DNA of 64,000 nt from Sphingomonas cavernae (GTDB lineage: Bacteria > Pseudomonadota > Alphaproteobacteria > Sphingomonadales > Sphingomonadaceae). A program made the translations under genes and the position numbers. Under the pieces are notes generated by a model. It was not told the origin of the DNA and did not search any database. It was given only the letters and a program-made list of their open reading frames with translations. Shown piece after piece: positions 1 to 9,163 of the stretch; position 1 is the first letter of the stretch, and every line of letters starts with the position of its first letter. Where the stretch lies: the NCBI RefSeq assembly GCF_003590775.1, contig NZ_QYUM01000003.1:312501-376500 (forward strand), given 5' to 3'.

Positions 1-471
1 CATGTGCCGATGCTCGCCGATCCGGTTTTCGCCGATTATATGGCGGCCTATGGCAAGGGCGGTCAGCGGGCGCTCGAATACGGATCGCTCAAGCAACTTG
101 CACGGCTCTACTGGTACACGGTCGAGTTCGGGTTGATCGAAGAGGCTGGCGGACTGCGCATCTACGGGTCCGGGATCGTATCGAGCCATGGCGAAAGCCT
201 GTTCGCGCTCGATGATCCGAGCCCCAACCGCATCCGCTTCGACCTGAAGCGCGTCATGCGGACGGACTACAGGATCGACGATTTTCAGCAGAACTATTTC
301 GTCATTCCCGATTTCGAAACGCTGCTGCACACGACGGTCGAAACCGATTTCGCGCCGCTCTATACCGAGCTCGCGACGCTGCCCGATATCGCGATCGCCG
401 ACATTCTGCCCGAAGACGACGTGATCACGCACGGCACCCAGGACTATGCGCGGAAACGAGCGGCAGAATGA
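1..471 (+). CDS. phhA: Phenylalanine 4-monooxygenase, C-terminal part (partial)
   Basis: The window opens inside this gene; 156 residues remain. Seen: the first residues H-V-P-M-L fit the end of the GHVPxL motif of aromatic amino acid hydroxylases, and WYTVEFGL contains the Glu that is the third ligand of the catalytic non-heme iron in this family. The C-terminal 'FDLKRVMRTDYRIDDFQ' stretch is also typical of bacterial PhhA. The enzyme hydroxylates phenylalanine to tyrosine with tetrahydropterin and O2 in the cytoplasm. The Fe-ligand histidines just upstream are outside the window. The stop overlaps the next ATG (ATGA), so the lipoprotein gene downstream is probably translationally coupled. 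Confidence 0.93.
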   Translation, partial: HVPMLADPVFADYMAAYGKGGQRALEYGSLKQLARLYWYTVEFGLIEEAGGLRIYGSGIVSSHGESLFALDDPSPNRIRFDLKRVMRTDYRIDDFQQNYFVIPDFETLLHTTVETDFAPLYTELATLPDIAIADILPEDDVITHGTQDYARKRAAE

Positions 472-1070
472 TCAGGGCCGGTTTGCTCTGGGCGGGCACG
501 CTGGCCTTGATGCTGGTGGCGTGCGGCGAAACCGCGAAGGACAATGCCGTCGCGCCGGTCGACGGTGAGAGCGCGGGCGTCAACGCGGCGATCCCGTCTC
601 CCGCAATGCTCAATTCGGTGCTGCCGCAACGGACGCCAACGGCAGCGCCGGTTGCCGGGAGCTTTGCAGCGGTGTCGAACACAGCGATGAGCGTGACAGG
701 CGATGTGACAATCGCCGCTGACACACTGAGCTTTTCGCTCGATCAGAGCTACGGCACGGGCGGCGCGAGCGTGACAACCGCGGCTTCGCCCTATGCCGGC
801 GCGGACATATGGGCTGACCTGTTCGGGGTCACCGCCGATACGCCGGTCGAAATTCGGCCCGTGACCTCGGAGCAGGTGGGCGCCAAGGCGCGCAATGGCG
901 GGCTTTGCGGGAAGGCGAAGGCGAGTTTCGTGGCGATTGCCCGCAAGGCGGCGGGCACCCCCGACGAACTGCTCCAGATCGCGGCCTTTCAGGGGCCGGC
1001 CGCGCCGGGGAACGGCGCGAGCCCGGACAGCTTGTGCGGCACCTATACCTACATGCCCAAGGGCAACTAG
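468..1070 (+). CDS. Putative lipoprotein, unknown function
   Basis: 200 residues. A basic start and hydrophobic stretch lead to a lipobox LVAC with Cys19, so the product is probably a lipid-anchored envelope protein. The mature part is rich in Ala, Gly and Thr, with a low-complexity linker to about residue 70 and a more ordered C-terminal half with two cysteines (around LCGKAK and SLCGTY) that could pair. I recognise no family. It overlaps phhA by 4 bp but has no obvious link to phenylalanine breakdown. Downstream is a repeat element and then the convergent prmA. Confidence 0.75.
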   Translation: MIRAGLLWAGTLALMLVACGETAKDNAVAPVDGESAGVNAAIPSPAMLNSVLPQRTPTAAPVAGSFAAVSNTAMSVTGDVTIAADTLSFSLDQSYGTGGASVTTAASPYAGADIWADLFGVTADTPVEIRPVTSEQVGAKARNGGLCGKAKASFVAIARKAAGTPDELLQIAAFQGPAAPGNGASPDSLCGTYTYMPKGN

Positions 1071-1093
1071 ACCGCGGCACGTTAAATCGGGTT

Positions 1094-1182
1094 CAGTGCT
1101 CCTGCGAAAGCAGGAGCCCATTTGTCCGCTCGCCTTGCCGCTTCCGACATGGGCTCCGGGTCAAGCCCGGAGCACCAGCATG
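1094..1182. repeat. Paired-hairpin repeat, family A
   Basis: Two hairpins in inverted orientation. The first has arms GCTCCTGC/GCAGGAGC around a GAAA loop (1098-1117). The second has arms GCTCCGGG/CCCGGAGC around TCAAG (1153-1173). The flanks also mirror each other (GTG...CCCA and TGGG...CAC). The same element lies in reverse orientation at 51054-51140, and its first hairpin flanks the GIY-YIG gene at 28.1 kb. It sits between convergent genes, where it may also end transcripts. Confidence 0.85.
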
Positions 1183-1204
1183 GATCAGATTTACGCACGA
1201 TGGC

Positions 1205-2182
1205 CTACCCGAAGCGCCTGCGCTTCCTCAGCATCAGCGTCGGCCATTCGCCGCGGTCGATCCGGCCGGCAAGGCGCAGGCCCTGGCGGCGATAAGCGGT
1301 GGCTACACGGTGCGCCTGGCTGTCGAGCAGCCCCGCGAGGATCAGCGTCCCGCCTTCTTCGAGTACCGCGGCGATCGACGGCGCCATTTCAATGAGCGGA
1401 CCGGCCAGGATATTGGCGATGATAAGGTCATAGGGCGCGCGGCGCTGGATGGTGCGGTGCTGCATCCCCTCCGCGACGACGAGCGCGAGCCGTCCTTCGC
1501 GCGTGCCGAGGGGTATGTCATTGATCTCGGCGTTCTCGCGCGTCACGTCGATCGAGATCGGGTCGATATCCGACGCGGTCGCGAAGGCGCGCGGCCAGAG
1601 GTGCATCGCGGCGAAGGCCAGCAGGCCGGTGCCCGTGCCGACGTCGATCAGATCGCGGTAGAGATTGCCTTCACGCTTCAGGCGATCGAGCATCATCAGG
1701 CAACCCGTGGTGGTCTCGTGCTGGCCCGTGCCGAACGCAAGTCCCGCCTCGATCAGGAAGGGCTTGGCGTTTACAGGAATATTATCCGCGTTGGTCGAGG
1801 TATGAACGAAGAAGCGGCCCGCGCGAACGGGCTCGAGGCCTGCCTGGCTGAGCGTAACCCAGTCCGCTTGCTCGACCTTCTCGATCTTTGGCGTGACGCC
1901 GGCGGCGCTGGGAATCAGCGCCGTGATCAGCGCAATGGTGACATCGTCGGGCTTGTTCTCGAAATAGGCGTCGAGCTGCCATTGTTCGGGGCGCGCCGGA
2001 TCGGGCTCGCTGGTCATCAGCACGGGCAACGGGTCGAGTTCGGCGAGCAGGCCGATATCCTCTTCCAATATCCTGGCCTCCTGCGCGGTGCATGGCAGGG
2101 TGAGTTTCCAGCTTTCGCCGGTGGACGCATCGCCGGACGAAAAACCGGTTTCCACCTTTTCTGGCGTATGCTTAGCGGACAT
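1205..2182 (-). CDS. prmA: Ribosomal protein L11 methyltransferase
   Basis: 325 residues. PrmA trimethylates ribosomal protein L11 using S-adenosylmethionine. Seen: AFGTGQHETT (about residues 149-158), characteristic of PrmA, followed by the SAM-binding IDVGTGTGLLA (about 179-189) and IANILAGPL, the NPPY-like position used in the PrmA family. The N-terminal about 120 residues would be the L11-binding region. The start ATG at 2182 overlaps the end of the upstream SDR gene by 11 bp, so the two are probably co-transcribed. Confidence 0.93.
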   Translation of the reverse strand: MSAKHTPEKVETGFSSGDASTGESWKLTLPCTAQEARILEEDIGLLAELDPLPVLMTSEPDPARPEQWQLDAYFENKPDDVTIALITALIPSAAGVTPKIEKVEQADWVTLSQAGLEPVRAGRFFVHTSTNADNIPVNAKPFLIEAGLAFGTGQHETTTGCLMMLDRLKREGNLYRDLIDVGTGTGLLAFAAMHLWPRAFATASDIDPISIDVTRENAEINDIPLGTREGRLALVVAEGMQHRTIQRRAPYDLIIANILAGPLIEMAPSIAAVLEEGGTLILAGLLDSQAHRVATAYRRQGLRLAGRIDRGEWPTLMLRKRRRFG

Positions 2183-2888
2183 AGGACGCTCCGTTGATAT
2201 CCAGCACCGCGCCCGTCATCGAAGGGGGCGCGTCGAGCGCGAGAAACCGCGCGGCTTCGGCAATTTCGGCGGGTTCGGCAACGCGGCCAAGCGGAATCTC
2301 TGCGAGCAGTGCTGCACCGCCGTCGCAGTCCAGATGCGCCTCGGCCATCCCCGTCATGGTGAAGCCGGGGCAGATCGCAAAGGCGTAAATCCCCTCGGCA
2401 GCATAGCCCCGTGCGATCGACTTCGTCATCCCGATCATGCCTGCCTTCGACGCGGCATAGTGCCAGTGCGCGGGGCTGTCGCCGCGATACGCGGCGCGGC
2501 TGGCGATATTGATGATGCGCCCGCCGCCGATCTCGCGAAAATGCAGCACGGCGAGCCGGCTGAGTTCGGCGGCTGCGGTAAGATTCACCTGCATCGTGCG
2601 GTCCCAGGCGGAGACCCAGTCGTCATGCGCATCCTCGATCGGCGCCGCCTCGAAGATGCCGGCATTATTGATGAGCACGTCGATGCGGCCGTCGAGGCGA
2701 TCGAGCGCGGCTTGCCAGAGAGAGGGCGCGGTGTCGGGCACGGCGAGATCGCAAGCGATCAGCCGGTCGGAAGCGGTTCTGCTCGAATGGCCGATGACGC
2801 GTGTGGACTCGCCCGTCAGCCGTTCGGCTATCGCAGCACCGATGCCCCGACTGCTGCCGGTGACGAGAATATGGACGGGGTGGGTCAT
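2172..2888 (-). CDS. Short-chain dehydrogenase/reductase (FabG-like)
   Basis: 238 residues, classical SDR length. Seen: the cofactor motif TGSSRGIG (residues about 10-17), NNAG in the middle, and the catalytic YxxxK as YAASK, preceded by the usual Ser region. This is a cytoplasmic NAD(P)H-dependent oxidoreductase; 3-oxoacyl-ACP reductase and acetoacetyl-CoA reductase are the closest well-known types, but the substrate cannot be read from sequence. A purine-rich AAGGGGCGGGG stretch precedes the ATG at 2888. It is upstream of and overlaps prmA. Confidence 0.85.
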   Translation of the reverse strand: MTHPVHILVTGSSRGIGAAIAERLTGESTRVIGHSSRTASDRLIACDLAVPDTAPSLWQAALDRLDGRIDVLINNAGIFEAAPIEDAHDDWVSAWDRTMQVNLTAAAELSRLAVLHFREIGGGRIINIASRAAYRGDSPAHWHYAASKAGMIGMTKSIARGYAAEGIYAFAICPGFTMTGMAEAHLDCDGGAALLAEIPLGRVAEPAEIAEAARFLALDAPPSMTGAVLDINGASYVR

Positions 2889-2935
2889 CCCCGCCCCTTA
2901 AAGCAAGCGGGCGATGAATCCCAAATGAAGAAGCG

Positions 2936-4303
2936 TCAGCTCGTGATCTTCTGCAAAAATTGCGCAGCACCTACGCGAAGGCCGTCGAAGCTGCTGTCCG
3001 CCTCGGAGAAACCCTGGCGGATGCCTTCCATCTCCGCGGTGACATTTTCGGTATCGGCGCGGATGGCGGCGATGGTGGAAGACATGGAGTCGGCGGCGAG
3101 CGCGGTTTCATCGACGGCGGCGGTGATCATGGTGACGGTCTGCGCCTGGACCTCCATGGCCTGACGGATACGCTGCGCGGAGGACTGGACCTCGGCGACG
3201 GTGTCGCGGATCGAGGCATTGGTGTCGACAGTGGTGCGGGTGGCGGACTGGATCGCCTCGATCTTGGCGGCGATGTCGTCGGTGGCGCGCGCGGTCTGGC
3301 TGGCGAGCGACTTGACCTCCTGGGCGACGACCGCAAAGCCGCGGCCGGCGTCGCCAGCGCGCGCGGCCTCGATGGTGGCGTTGAGCGCAAGCAAATTGGT
3401 CTGGCCGGCAATGTCGCGGATGAGCCCGAGGATCGATTCGATCGACTGGGCGTGCGCCGAGAGCATTTGCGAGATCGAGACGGCTTCGCCGGCCTGAGCC
3501 GAGGCGCGGGTAGCGACGTCGGCGGCGATCTCGACTTCGGAGCGCGCATCCTCGATCGCGCGGATCAGCCCGGCAGCGGTCTGTGCCGCCTCGCGCATCG
3601 CGACCGCCGATTGCTCGGCGGCGGCTGCGACTTCCGAGGTCTTGCCATGCATCCCGCGTGCGGCCTCGACCGCGTTGATCGCCTGTGACCTAAGCGTGGC
3701 GCCGCGGTTGGATACCTCGGTGACCGCGGCCGCAATCTGGGAACTGAACGTTTCCGCATCCAGCCCGCGCTGGCGGCTCGCCTCGAGCGTGCGGCGCTCA
3801 TGGACGTAGCTCGACATCAGCTCGGCTTCGATGAGTGAGATCTGCATCACCGCACTGTTGAGCCGCGTCATGCGCGCGCAATCATCGCCCACCGCGTCGG
3901 CAACGAGCGCGATTGTGTATTGGTGCGACGTCGCAAGCGCGGCAAGCACGGTACGCAGCGGAACCTTTGCCTCCTGCGACGCCCAGGCGTTGTCGCGCGC
4001 CATGTCCGCCCATTGCTGCGCGGTCGGGCTGGAATATTTGGTGCGGACATAGGCGGTGCTGAAATCGAGCATCTTCTCGCGCTGCGGCGCGGTCAGACGG
4101 TCGTAGACCGAACTCGCCGCGCCGTAGTGATCCCAGAAGCAGCGTGCGATGTCGCCTTCGCGCCCCTCGATCAGCGACCAGATCTCCCGGCAATCGCGCG
4201 CGAGCGTGTGCTCGCGATCGAAATCCGGCAATCGCTCCGATAGAGCCACCTGAATCTCGGTCGCTCGTTCGTAGCGAGGCTGGCTTTTGCCCTGGCCTTC
4301 CAT
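2936..4303 (-). CDS. Soluble methyl-accepting chemotaxis protein, globin-sensor-like head
   Basis: 455 residues with no transmembrane segment, so a cytoplasmic chemoreceptor. The first about 170 residues are all-helical and resemble the head of globin-coupled sensors in length and layout (REIWSLIE...FWDHYG). I see no His at the position expected for the proximal heme ligand, so heme binding is doubtful. The C-terminal half is a standard MCP signalling domain with the conserved hairpin tip ([23 protein letters not shown]). No CheR-type pentapeptide is at the C-terminus. Start ATG 4303 has AGGAGA upstream. The signalling half is almost identical in DNA to the neighbouring gene. No che genes are nearby. 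Confidence 0.88.
   Translation of the reverse strand: MEGQGKSQPRYERATEIQVALSERLPDFDREHTLARDCREIWSLIEGREGDIARCFWDHYGAASSVYDRLTAPQREKMLDFSTAYVRTKYSSPTAQQWADMARDNAWASQEAKVPLRTVLAALATSHQYTIALVADAVGDDCARMTRLNSAVMQISLIEAELMSSYVHERRTLEASRQRGLDAETFSSQIAAAVTEVSNRGATLRSQAINAVEAARGMHGKTSEVAAAAEQSAVAMREAAQTAAGLIRAIEDARSEVEIAADVATRASAQAGEAVSISQMLSAHAQSIESILGLIRDIAGQTNLLALNATIEAARAGDAGRGFAVVAQEVKSLASQTARATDDIAAKIEAIQSATRTTVDTNASIRDTVAEVQSSAQRIRQAMEVQAQTVTMITAAVDETALAADSMSSTIAAIRADTENVTAEMEGIRQGFSEADSSFDGLRVGAAQFLQKITS
3042..3661. repeat. Duplicated MCP signalling segment, copy 1
   Basis: About 620 bp that matches 4452-5071 at a constant offset of 1410 bp with only a small number of mismatches (by eye roughly 98% identity; many consecutive 60-base lines are identical). 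Outside this block the two genes differ completely in DNA. The block encodes the methylation and hairpin-tip part of both chemoreceptors. Confidence 0.9.
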
Positions 4304-4336
4304 ACGCGTCTCTCCTGTTATCGTAATCGCGGCGGA

Positions 4337-5719
4337 TTAGCGTCGCGCACCCGCGACGCTTGCCACGAAGCTGTTGGCGCTGGCGCGAAGCTGCCCCAGT
4401 TGCGAGTCGAGGTTGCCGAAGCCTGCGCCTGCGTGATCGATTTCGAACGCCACATTTTCGGTATCGACGCGAATGGCGGCGATGGTGGAAGACATGGAGT
4501 CGGCGGCGAGCGCGGTTTCATCGACGGCGGCGGTGATCATGGTGACGGTCTGCGCCTGGACCTCCATGGCCTGACGGATACGCTGCGCGGAGGACTGGAC
4601 CTCGGCGACGGTGTCGCGGATCGAGGCATTGGTGTCGACAGTGGTGCGGGTGGCGGACTGGATCGCCTCGATCTTGGCGGCGATGTCGTCGGTGGCACGC
4701 GCGGTCTGGCTGGCGAGCGACTTGACCTCCTGGGCGACGACCGCAAAGCCGCGGCCGGCGTCGCCAGCGCGCGCGGCCTCGATGGTGGCGTTGAGCGCAA
4801 GCAAATTGGTCTGGCCGGCAATGTCGCGGATGAGCCCGAGGATCGATTCGATCGACTGGGCGTGCGCCGAGAGCATCTGCGAGATCGAGACGGCTTCGCC
4901 CGCCTGCGCCGAGGCGCGCGTGGCGACATCGGCGGCGATCTCGACTTCACTGCGCGCATCCTCGATCGCGCGGATCAGCCCGGCAGCGGTCTGTGCCGCC
5001 TCGCGCATCGCGACCGCCGATTGCTCGGCGGCGGCTGCGACTTCCGAAGTCTTGCCATGCATCCCGCGTGCGCTGGACGCCACCTTGCCCGTCTGGACGC
5101 GGAGTTCCTCGCTCCCGCGCGAGACGGTTTCGAGCGAGGCGCCGATTTTGGAGCGGAATTCGTCGGCCATCCGCGCGCGTTCGCGATCGTTGGTGCGATC
5201 ATTATAGCAGGCGAAGAGCGAGCCGGTGACATCGCTTTCGAGTGCGGAGAGACGCAGCAGCGCGTCGATCAGGCTGAACAGGCGGGGATCGTCGTTTGGC
5301 ACCTTGCGGATCAGGATTTCGAGTGCGGCGCGGTCGCTGGCATTGATCATCGCGCGCAGCGCCGTCGCGCGGACATTCGCGTCATAGGCCTGAATGACCG
5401 AGCGTTCGACCGATTCGATCCAGGCCATCTGCTGCGTGTTGCAGAAGCGATCGCGCAGGAAAGTGCAGCCGATCTCGATCATCCGGTCATAATCGGCCGC
5501 CGTCCAACTTCCCTCATTGGGAAAGCAGAGCCGCCAGTGATCCCAATAGGCCTTTGATATCGCGTAGGCATCATCCTCGAGGATCGCCCAGAGCTCGCGG
5601 GCTGTCGCGATGAGGGTGCCATCCACATCGAAGACCGAGAGGCGATGCGCAATGTCGATCGTCGCGGCGAACGGGGTCGCGTTATTGGCCTCGGCTGCGC
5701 TGCTGATGCTGTCGGTCAC
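4337..5719 (-). CDS. Soluble methyl-accepting chemotaxis protein, second tandem copy
   Basis: 460 residues, no membrane segments. The helical head differs from the neighbour's but follows the same plan (ARELWAILE...YWDHWR, matching REIWSLIE...FWDHYG), so both heads belong to one divergent family. The proximal-His region reads AYDANVRA, again with no evident heme ligand. From about residue 215 the protein is nearly identical to the neighbour. The likely start is GTG at 5719. The 33-bp gap and shared strand suggest co-transcription, with this gene first. Confidence 0.86.
   Translation of the reverse strand: MTDSISSAAEANNATPFAATIDIAHRLSVFDVDGTLIATARELWAILEDDAYAISKAYWDHWRLCFPNEGSWTAADYDRMIEIGCTFLRDRFCNTQQMAWIESVERSVIQAYDANVRATALRAMINASDRAALEILIRKVPNDDPRLFSLIDALLRLSALESDVTGSLFACYNDRTNDRERARMADEFRSKIGASLETVSRGSEELRVQTGKVASSARGMHGKTSEVAAAAEQSAVAMREAAQTAAGLIRAIEDARSEVEIAADVATRASAQAGEAVSISQMLSAHAQSIESILGLIRDIAGQTNLLALNATIEAARAGDAGRGFAVVAQEVKSLASQTARATDDIAAKIEAIQSATRTTVDTNASIRDTVAEVQSSAQRIRQAMEVQAQTVTMITAAVDETALAADSMSSTIAAIRVDTENVAFEIDHAGAGFGNLDSQLGQLRASANSFVASVAGARR
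4452..5071. repeat. Duplicated MCP signalling segment, copy 2
   Basis: Partner of 3042-3661. Mismatches cluster near the upstream edge of the coding block (about 4890-4955), while the section that encodes the hairpin tip is almost free of changes. That pattern suits gene conversion or a recent partial duplication. Confidence 0.9.
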
Positions 5720-5890
5720 GTAATGCTCCGCTGCGAATTTGGTCGCGCCCGCTACAGGGCATCCAAATCCAGTAAGCGGAAATGGTTAAAAGCCTGTTAG
5801 TTCGGCGATCGGCGCGCAGACGTCATTGTCTGTTTGCATCCGCGCGCGCTTGTCTTAAGGGAGGCGCGAAAATCATGAGGGGTGAGTATC

Positions 5891-6286
5891 ATGACACGCG
5901 AGAAGGCCCGCCCGCTTTCGCCGCACCTGACGATCTGGAAATGGGGCCCCGCCATGGCGGTTTCCATCATCCACCGCGTCACCGGCAACGGACTTGCGAC
6001 AGTGGGGGCCATCGGCCTGGTCTGGTGGCTTGCCGCCGCGGCGAGCGGACCCGAGGCCTATGCCAGCTTCATGGCTTGCGCGACGGGCTGGTTCGGCAAG
6101 ATCATCGGTATCGGGCTCACCTGGGCTTTCTTCCAGCACCTTTTCGGCGGGCTTCGCCACTTCGTGCTCGATACCGGCGCTGGTTATGAGCTTCAGTCCA
6201 ACAAGAGCTGGTCGCTGATGGTGTTCGCGGGCGCGATCATTGCGACCATCATCTTCTGGCTCTTCATCTTCTGGAAGGCGCTCTGA
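5891..6286 (+). CDS. sdhC: Succinate dehydrogenase cytochrome b556 subunit
   Basis: 131 residues from ATG 5891; I prefer it to GTG 5882 because GAGGGG (5877-5882) is then at normal ribosome-binding distance. Seen: the family signature SPHLTIWKW near the N-terminus, SIIHRVTGNGL in the first helix region with the His-Arg pair used at the heme/quinone site, and three hydrophobic helices. This inner-membrane anchor passes electrons from SdhB to ubiquinone. The stop overlaps the sdhD start (TGATG). Confidence 0.95.
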   Translation: MTREKARPLSPHLTIWKWGPAMAVSIIHRVTGNGLATVGAIGLVWWLAAAASGPEAYASFMACATGWFGKIIGIGLTWAFFQHLFGGLRHFVLDTGAGYELQSNKSWSLMVFAGAIIATIIFWLFIFWKAL

Positions 6287-6675
6287 TGGGTAGCGGAACG
6301 GGAATTGGCCGCGTCCGCGGTCTGGGTTCGGCGAAGCACGGATCGAAGCACTGGCTGCACCAGCGCCTCACCGCCGCAGGCAATCTGGTGCTTGTGCTGT
6401 GGTTGCTCTTTTCGCTGCTGAGCCTGGGTTCGCTCGAGCACGCGGGCGTCGTTGCCTGGCTTTCAAGCCCGCTTGTCGCGGTCCCCATGATGCTGATGAT
6501 CGTCAGCGTCTTCTGGCACCTGAAGCTCGGCATGCAGGTGATGATGGAAGACTATGTGCATGACGAGGGGCTCAAGCTGCTGAGCCTTGTCGCAATCAAT
6601 TTTTATGCGATCGGCGCCGCCGCGCTTGCGCTGTTCTCGATCGCCAAAATCGCCTTCACGGGAGCTGCCGGCTGA
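6286..6675 (+). CDS. sdhD: Succinate dehydrogenase membrane anchor subunit
   Basis: 129 residues, small and hydrophobic with three predicted membrane helices. Seen: [22 protein letters not shown] near the start, characteristic of alphaproteobacterial SdhD, and [18 protein letters not shown] with the His expected at the heme b site and the conserved E-D-Y-V-H. It forms the quinone-binding anchor with SdhC. It overlaps both neighbours by 1 bp, so sdhCDA is one tightly coupled unit. Confidence 0.94.
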   Translation: MGSGTGIGRVRGLGSAKHGSKHWLHQRLTAAGNLVLVLWLLFSLLSLGSLEHAGVVAWLSSPLVAVPMMLMIVSVFWHLKLGMQVMMEDYVHDEGLKLLSLVAINFYAIGAAALALFSIAKIAFTGAAG

Positions 6676-8480
6676 TGGCTGACGCATCGTACAAGATCAT
6701 CGACCACACCTATGACACCGTCGTCGTCGGTGCGGGGGGTTCGGGCCTGCGCGCCACCATGGGTTCGGCCGAAGCGGGCCTGAAGACCGCGTGCATCACC
6801 AAGGTTTTCCCGACGCGCAGCCACACCGTCGCGGCGCAGGGCGGTATTGCCGCCAGCCTCGGCAATAACAGCCCCGATCACTGGACCTGGCACATGTACG
6901 ACACCGTCAAGGGGTCGGATTGGCTGGGCGACCAGGACGCGATCGAATATATGGTGCGCGAGGCGCCCGCCGCGGTCTACGAGCTCGAGCACGCCGGCGT
7001 GCCGTTCAGCCGTAACAACGACGGCACCATCTATCAGCGCCCCTTCGGCGGCCACATGCAGAATATGGGCGAGGGTCCGCCGGTGCAGCGCACCTGCGCC
7101 GCCGCGGACCGCACCGGCCACGCGATGCTGCACGCGCTCTATCAGCAGAGCCTGAAGTACGACGCGGACTTTTTCATCGAATATTTCGCGATCGACCTGA
7201 TCATGGAAAACGGCGCGTGCCGGGGCGTGATCGCGCTGTGCATGGAAGACGGCACTCTGCATCGCTTCCGTTCGCACGCGGTCGTGCTTGCCACGGGCGG
7301 CTATGGCCGCGCTTATTATTCCGCAACCTCGGCGCACACCTGCACGGGTGATGGCGGCGGCATGGTGCTGCGTGCGGGCCTTCCGCTCCAGGACCTCGAA
7401 TTCGTCCAGTTCCACCCGACCGGCATCTACGGCGCGGGCGTGCTCATCACCGAGGGCGCGCGCGGCGAGGGCGGCTATCTCACCAATTCCGAGGGTGAGC
7501 GCTTCATGGAGCGCTACGCGCCGTCGGCCAAGGATCTGGCCAGCCGAGACGTCGTGTCGCGCTCCATGGCGATGGAGATCCGAGAAGGCCGCGGCGTCGG
7601 CCCGCACAAGGATCATATCTACCTGCACCTCGATCATATCGATCCCAAGGTGCTGGCCGAGCGCCTGCCCGGCATCACCGAAAGCGGCAAGATCTTCGCT
7701 GGCGTCGATCTGACGCGCCAGCCGCTGCCCGTCAGCCCGACGGTGCACTACAATATGGGTGGCATCCCCTGTAACTATCACGGCCAGGTCGTCACCAAGG
7801 TGGGCGACGATCCCGAAGTGATCGTGCCCGGCCTCTATGCGGTTGGTGAGGCGGCGTGCGTTTCGGTCCACGGCGCGAACCGCCTTGGCTCCAACTCGCT
7901 CATCGACCTGGTGGTGTTCGGCCGCGCTACTGGCCTGCATCTCAAGGAATCGATCAAGCCCGGTACGGCCCACAAGGCGCTGCCCAAGGATTCGGCCGAT
8001 CTGTCGCTCGCGCGCGTAGACCATTTCCGCAATGCCAAGGGTGGTTCCTCGACCGCGCAGGTGCGCCTCGAAATGCAGCGCACGATGCAGAAGCACGCGG
8101 CGGTGTTCCGCGACGCCGCGCTCCTTGCTGAAGGTGTTGAGCATATGCAGGCGGTCAACAAGCGGCTGGCCGATGTCTCGGTCACCGATCGCTCGCTGAT
8201 CTGGAACACCGACCTCGTCGAAACGCTCGAGCTCGATAACCTGATGTCGCAGGCGGTCTGCACGATGGAAAGCGCCAGCAACCGCAAGGAAAGCCGCGGC
8301 GCGCACGCGCACGAGGACTTCCCCAATCGCGACGACGCGAACTGGATGAAGCACACGGTGAGCTGGTTCGAAGGCTGGGGCGGCAAGGGCGGCAAGGTGT
8401 CGCTCGACTACCGCCCGGTGCACGATTACACGCTGACCGACGAGGTCGAGTACATCAAGCCGAAGGCGCGGGTGTATTGA
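6675..8480 (+). CDS. sdhA: Succinate dehydrogenase flavoprotein subunit
   Basis: 601 residues, normal length. Seen: FAD-binding [11 protein letters not shown] near residue 20, [10 protein letters not shown] with His50 as the residue that carries covalent FAD, the active-site region [21 protein letters not shown], and the C-terminal flavoprotein domain. It oxidises succinate to fumarate on the cytoplasmic face. A hairpin terminator follows 28 bp after the stop. sdhB does not follow; it is about 10 kb downstream. Confidence 0.97.
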   Translation: MADASYKIIDHTYDTVVVGAGGSGLRATMGSAEAGLKTACITKVFPTRSHTVAAQGGIAASLGNNSPDHWTWHMYDTVKGSDWLGDQDAIEYMVREAPAAVYELEHAGVPFSRNNDGTIYQRPFGGHMQNMGEGPPVQRTCAAADRTGHAMLHALYQQSLKYDADFFIEYFAIDLIMENGACRGVIALCMEDGTLHRFRSHAVVLATGGYGRAYYSATSAHTCTGDGGGMVLRAGLPLQDLEFVQFHPTGIYGAGVLITEGARGEGGYLTNSEGERFMERYAPSAKDLASRDVVSRSMAMEIREGRGVGPHKDHIYLHLDHIDPKVLAERLPGITESGKIFAGVDLTRQPLPVSPTVHYNMGGIPCNYHGQVVTKVGDDPEVIVPGLYAVGEAACVSVHGANRLGSNSLIDLVVFGRATGLHLKESIKPGTAHKALPKDSADLSLARVDHFRNAKGGSSTAQVRLEMQRTMQKHAAVFRDAALLAEGVEHMQAVNKRLADVSVTDRSLIWNTDLVETLELDNLMSQAVCTMESASNRKESRGAHAHEDFPNRDDANWMKHTVSWFEGWGGKGGKVSLDYRPVHDYTLTDEVEYIKPKARVY

Positions 8481-8508
8481 GCGACTGATCATTTTAGCGC
8501 AAAAGGAA

Positions 8509-8535
8509 AGGGCCTCCTCGGAGGCTCTTTTTTAT
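8509..8535 (+). terminator. Rho-independent terminator after sdhA
   Basis: A stem AGGGCCTCC/GGAGGCTCT with one G-T pair is followed at once by a T run (8528-8533 and on). It closes the sdhCDA transcript, so sdhB needs its own promoter. Confidence 0.85.
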
Positions 8536-8590
8536 TGTCCTTTTTGCATCATTTGTTTTGAGGTGCTGAGATGCGAAATCCTACCGAGCG

Positions 8591-9163
8591 ATGACAAGTT
8601 ATTGGGCATACGTTTCTCAGAACCCGGTAGCAGCTTACGCTGCAGGGCTAAGCACTCTGACATTCTTGATGGCACTGCCGCTGACGATCGAAAGCTATCG
8701 AAAGGCAAGGCGTGATCGTGGGCTACTTCATGTTGAACGAGCCGATCCTGGTTACGTGGTTCAGGAAGGCTGGAGATATGAGAATGTCATAGTAAGTCTA
8801 ATAAATGTGGGCGGCCCTACCGTTTTAATTACCGGTTATGACATCCGTGTTTATGAGGGCTGGTGGAATACGCTGCTTAAGCGAAATCCCATCATTCACC
8901 GTGGTGATGGATGGAAGGTCGCACGAGGGGAGAAGTCGTTTTCTCTCTCGCTTAAGGGTGGCGAGTCTCCGCCGTTTCCGGTGAAATCCGGAGAGCCCAC
9001 ACGACTCGAAATTCACGCCGACAGGCTGTGGATCGACCGACGGCCAAGAAAAGTGATGGCGTGGGTAAAGTTCAGCCATTCCAAAAAACCTCTGAAGATT
9101 ACCATTCTGCCAAATGACCCTTGGAGTTACACCGATGCTAGGCGGCGTGGACGAATTGGTTGA
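8591..9163 (+). CDS. Hypothetical protein, 3' end replaced by IS insertion
   Basis: 190 residues as it now stands. One hydrophobic helix near the N-terminus (about 12-30) would anchor it in the membrane, and the rest is a soluble beta-rich domain of no family I recognise. GC content is visibly below its neighbours, suggesting acquisition. Only residues 1-183 are original: the insertion sequence begins at 9141, and the last residues (RRRGRIG and stop) are read mostly from the element. Removing the element and one TA restores an open frame to a TAA at 10067-10069, giving 209 residues. It may still be made as a protein with a swapped tail. Confidence 0.6.
   Translation: MTSYWAYVSQNPVAAYAAGLSTLTFLMALPLTIESYRKARRDRGLLHVERADPGYVVQEGWRYENVIVSLINVGGPTVLITGYDIRVYEGWWNTLLKRNPIIHRGDGWKVARGEKSFSLSLKGGESPPFPVKSGEPTRLEIHADRLWIDRRPRKVMAWVKFSHSKKPLKITILPNDPWSYTDARRRGRIG

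Noticed and set aside
1085-1190. A simple rho-independent terminator at the 1.1 kb hairpin
   Set aside because: There is no T run and the same two-hairpin element recurs elsewhere, so it is a repeat first.
6603-8492. A 629-codon open frame antisense to sdhA
   Set aside because: It lies fully opposite sdhA, whose motifs are certain; high-GC codon bias opens the antisense frame. No family features.
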